Of a stretch of 64,000 nucleotides of DNA, positions 62,232-64,000 are shown in pieces. The translations under genes and the position numbers were made by a program. Origin of the DNA: an uncultured Alphaproteobacteria bacterium (GTDB lineage Bacteria; Pseudomonadota; Alphaproteobacteria; Rhodospirillales; Rhodospirillaceae). Each line of letters starts with the position of its first letter. Position 1 is the stretch's first letter. The stretch is taken from assembly GCA_900079695.1 (NCBI GenBank), contig LT599022.1:2486001-2550000 (forward strand), given 5' to 3'. Below the pieces are notes generated by a model, which saw only the letters and a program-made list of their open reading frames with translations, ran no database searches and was not told where the DNA came from.

Positions 62232-63773
62232 ATGTTCCGTTCGGTTCGCAACACGTTGCGGCTTCTCACCATCGCGCGGGTGCTGGCGCGCCACGACGCC
62301 CTGTTCCCGCTTTCCAAGCTGCCGATGACGCGGCGCATCGCCGCGCTCGCCGCGCGGGTCTCGAACCGCCGCGCCGCGGGTCGCCCGGGCGAACGGCTGG
62401 CCCGCGCGCTGGTGGAACTGGGGCCGTCGTTCATCAAGTTCGGCCAGGCGCTCTCCACCCGCGCCGACCTCGTCGGCGACGCGGTGGCCGCCGATCTCTC
62501 GATGCTGCAGGACCGCATCGCGCCGTTCCCGTTCGCCGAGGTCGAACGCATCGTCGCCGCCGAGTTCGAGCGGCCGATCGCCGAGCTCTACGCCGCGTTC
62601 GATCCGGAGCCGATCGCCGCCGCCTCGGTGGCGCAGGTGCACCGCGCCGTCACCCGGGACGGCCGCACCGTCGCGGTCAAGATCACCCGCCCCGGCGTCG
62701 AGGCCGCGTTCGAGCGCGACGTCGACCTGCTCTACTGGCTCGCCGAGATCGCCGACCGCACCCAGCCCGGCCTGCGCCGCCTGCGCCTGCACGAAAGCGT
62801 CACCGCCTTCGCCGACACCGTGGCGATGGAGCTCGACCTGCGGTTCGAGGCCGCCGCCGCCTCCGAGCTCGCCGAGAACTTCGCCGACGACGACACCTTC
62901 CGCGTGCCCGACGTGCTGTGGCCGCTCACCGGCAAGAACGTGCTGACCACCGCGTGGATCGAAAACGGCATTCCGATCGACGAGCGCGACCGCCTCGCCG
63001 CCGCGGGCTTCGCCCCCACCGCGATCGCCGAGCGCGCCGCCCGCGCGTTCTTCAAGATGGTGTTCTCCGACGGCTTCTTTCACGGCGACATGCACCCCGG
63101 CAACCTGTTCGTCGGCGCCGCGGGCGAGATCGTCGCGGTCGACTTCGGCATCATGGGGCGGATCGGCGTCGCCGAGCGCCGCTACCTCGGCGAAATGCTG
63201 CTGGCGTTCCTGAACGGCGACTACCGCCGCGCCGCCGAGGTCCACTTCGAAGCGGGCTACGTACCGCCCGACCGCTCGGTCGACCTGTTCGCCCAGGCCT
63301 GCCGCTCGATCGCCGAGCCGATCCTCGGCCTGCCCGCCGCCGAGGTTTCGGTGGCGCGCCTGCTCGCCCAGCTATTCAAGGTCACCGAGACCTTCGGCAT
63401 GGAGGTGCAGCCCCAGCTCCTGGTGCTGCAGAAGACCATGCTCACCGCCGAGGGCATCGGCCGCGGCCTCTGCCCCGAAGTCAACTTCTGGGAACTCGCC
63501 CGGCCGCTGATCGAGGAATGGATGGCGCAGAACGTCGCACCGCCCGCCAAGATCCGCCGCGGCGTCGAGGACGCCTGGGACGCGATGCGCCGGATCCCGG
63601 AGATCGTCCGCCGCGCCGACGCGATGTCGCGGCAGATGGCGGAGAGCGGCGTCAAGCTCCACCCCGACACCGTGCGCGCGCTGCTCGACCGCCGCCGCAG
63701 CCAGATCGTCCATACCTGGGCGCCGTGGGCGCTGATCGTCGTTCTGATGGCGGTCCTGCTCACTCGGATGTGA
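62232..63773 (+). CDS. ubiB: Ubiquinone biosynthesis protein UbiB (ABC1/ADCK-like ATPase)
   Basis: 513 residues. The UbiB marks are present: FIKFGQALSTRADL (KxGQ-type), AAASVAQVHRA (Ala-rich loop), the invariant Lys in VAVKI, HGDMHPGNLFV and VDFGIMGRIG. One or two C-terminal membrane helices anchor it (WALIVVLMAVLL). It helps organise or extract quinone intermediates in the membrane. It pairs with ubiE upstream and coaBC downstream, a common alphaproteobacterial order. Confidence 0.95.
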   Translation: MFRSVRNTLRLLTIARVLARHDALFPLSKLPMTRRIAALAARVSNRRAAGRPGERLARALVELGPSFIKFGQALSTRADLVGDAVAADLSMLQDRIAPFPFAEVERIVAAEFERPIAELYAAFDPEPIAAASVAQVHRAVTRDGRTVAVKITRPGVEAAFERDVDLLYWLAEIADRTQPGLRRLRLHESVTAFADTVAMELDLRFEAAAASELAENFADDDTFRVPDVLWPLTGKNVLTTAWIENGIPIDERDRLAAAGFAPTAIAERAARAFFKMVFSDGFFHGDMHPGNLFVGAAGEIVAVDFGIMGRIGVAERRYLGEMLLAFLNGDYRRAAEVHFEAGYVPPDRSVDLFAQACRSIAEPILGLPAAEVSVARLLAQLFKVTETFGMEVQPQLLVLQKTMLTAEGIGRGLCPEVNFWELARPLIEEWMAQNVAPPAKIRRGVEDAWDAMRRIPEIVRRADAMSRQMAESGVKLHPDTVRALLDRRRSQIVHTWAPWALIVVLMAVLLTRM

Positions 63774-63837
63774 GCCTTTACATCGCCGGTCCCGTCCGGT
63801 ATCCCCATAACTGCGTGGTGAATTGGCGGAATGAACG

Positions 63838-64000
63838 ATGCTCGCCGGTAAAAAGGTCTTTCTCGTGATTTCGGGCGGCATCGCCGCCTACAAGGCGCTC
63901 GAGCTGATCCGCCGCCTGCAGGACCGGGGCGCGCAGGTGCGCTGCTGCCTCACCGCCAACGCCACGCAGTTCGTCACCCCGATGGCGGTTTCGGCGCTCT
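63838..64000 (+). CDS. coaBC: Coenzyme A biosynthesis bifunctional protein CoaBC, N-terminal part (3' end outside window)
   Basis: The first 54 codons are visible: MLAGKKVFLVISGGIAAYKA and LIRRLQDRGAQVRCCLTANATQFV are the flavin-binding start of the phosphopantothenoylcysteine decarboxylase half. The synthetase half lies beyond the window. The ATG at 63838 has GGCGGA about ten bases upstream. Confidence 0.9.
   Translation, partial: MLAGKKVFLVISGGIAAYKALELIRRLQDRGAQVRCCLTANATQFVTPMAVSAL

Overview
The window is GC-rich, gene-dense DNA from an alphaproteobacterium, most likely Rhodospirillales. This is inferred from the rpsT-dnaA-dnaN-recF-gyrB order, mutM divergent from ubiE-ubiB-coaBC, the alphaproteobacterial DUF1491, DUF1127 and IalB-type proteins, and the many cobalamin genes. 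I see no tRNA or rRNA genes, CRISPR array, transposase or phage gene. Both ends cut through genes: xseA on the left and coaBC on the right.

Layout. 1-3.1 kb: end of xseA, an M23 peptidase, an orphan TRAP-type binding protein, a small secreted protein and DUF1491. 3.1-9.7 kb: corrin-ring genes cbiX-cobH-cobL-cobI-cbiG/cobJ on the minus strand, with cobM divergent. 9.7-16.3 kb: a cytosolic globin-type chemoreceptor, a DEAD-box helicase, a cold-shock protein, an orphan ribbon-helix-helix protein, a class A PBP and a Bcr/CflA-type exporter. 16.4-23 kb: cbiB, an MFS/MarR pair, and a coupled operon of a membrane-SCO1 fusion, cobB, a Cys-cluster protein and a DUF45 peptidase. 23.1-27.6 kb: an operon of two degenerate EAL proteins with an ABC-2 exporter. 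27.8-39.5 kb: hldE, a Cache chemoreceptor, IalB, a DUF1127/LysR pair, tesA-thpR-sirtuin divergent from ybbA-ybbP, and a BAX-inhibitor protein. 39.5-53 kb: cobK, cbiD, cobA, a histidine kinase/response regulator pair, a J-domain protein, two tandem cobT paralogues, cobS-cobC-cobU-cobO and cobQ, plus two copies of a structured intergenic repeat. 53-64 kb: gyrB, recF, dnaN, dnaA, rpsT, mutM, ubiE, ubiB and the start of coaBC.

How the genes fit together. The cobalamin genes, spread over about eight transcription units, encode nearly the whole early-cobalt-insertion (anaerobic-type) route. CobA makes precorrin-2. CbiX loads cobalt. CobI, CobJ, CobM, CbiG, CbiD, CobK, CobL and CobH build the ring. 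CobB, CobO, CobQ and CbiB amidate, adenosylate and add the linker. CobU, CobT, CobC and CobS assemble the lower loop. Not seen here are a precorrin-2 dehydrogenase, a threonine-phosphate decarboxylase, BluB, and the aerobic CobG, CobF and CobNST. No B12 riboswitch was recognised.

The points most worth a second look are the tandem cobT pair, the His/Cys-rich tail of CbiX, the degenerate-EAL/ABC exporter operon, the chemoreceptor globin lacking its proximal histidine, the LysR/DUF1127 control region and the DsbD_2-SCO1 fusion.
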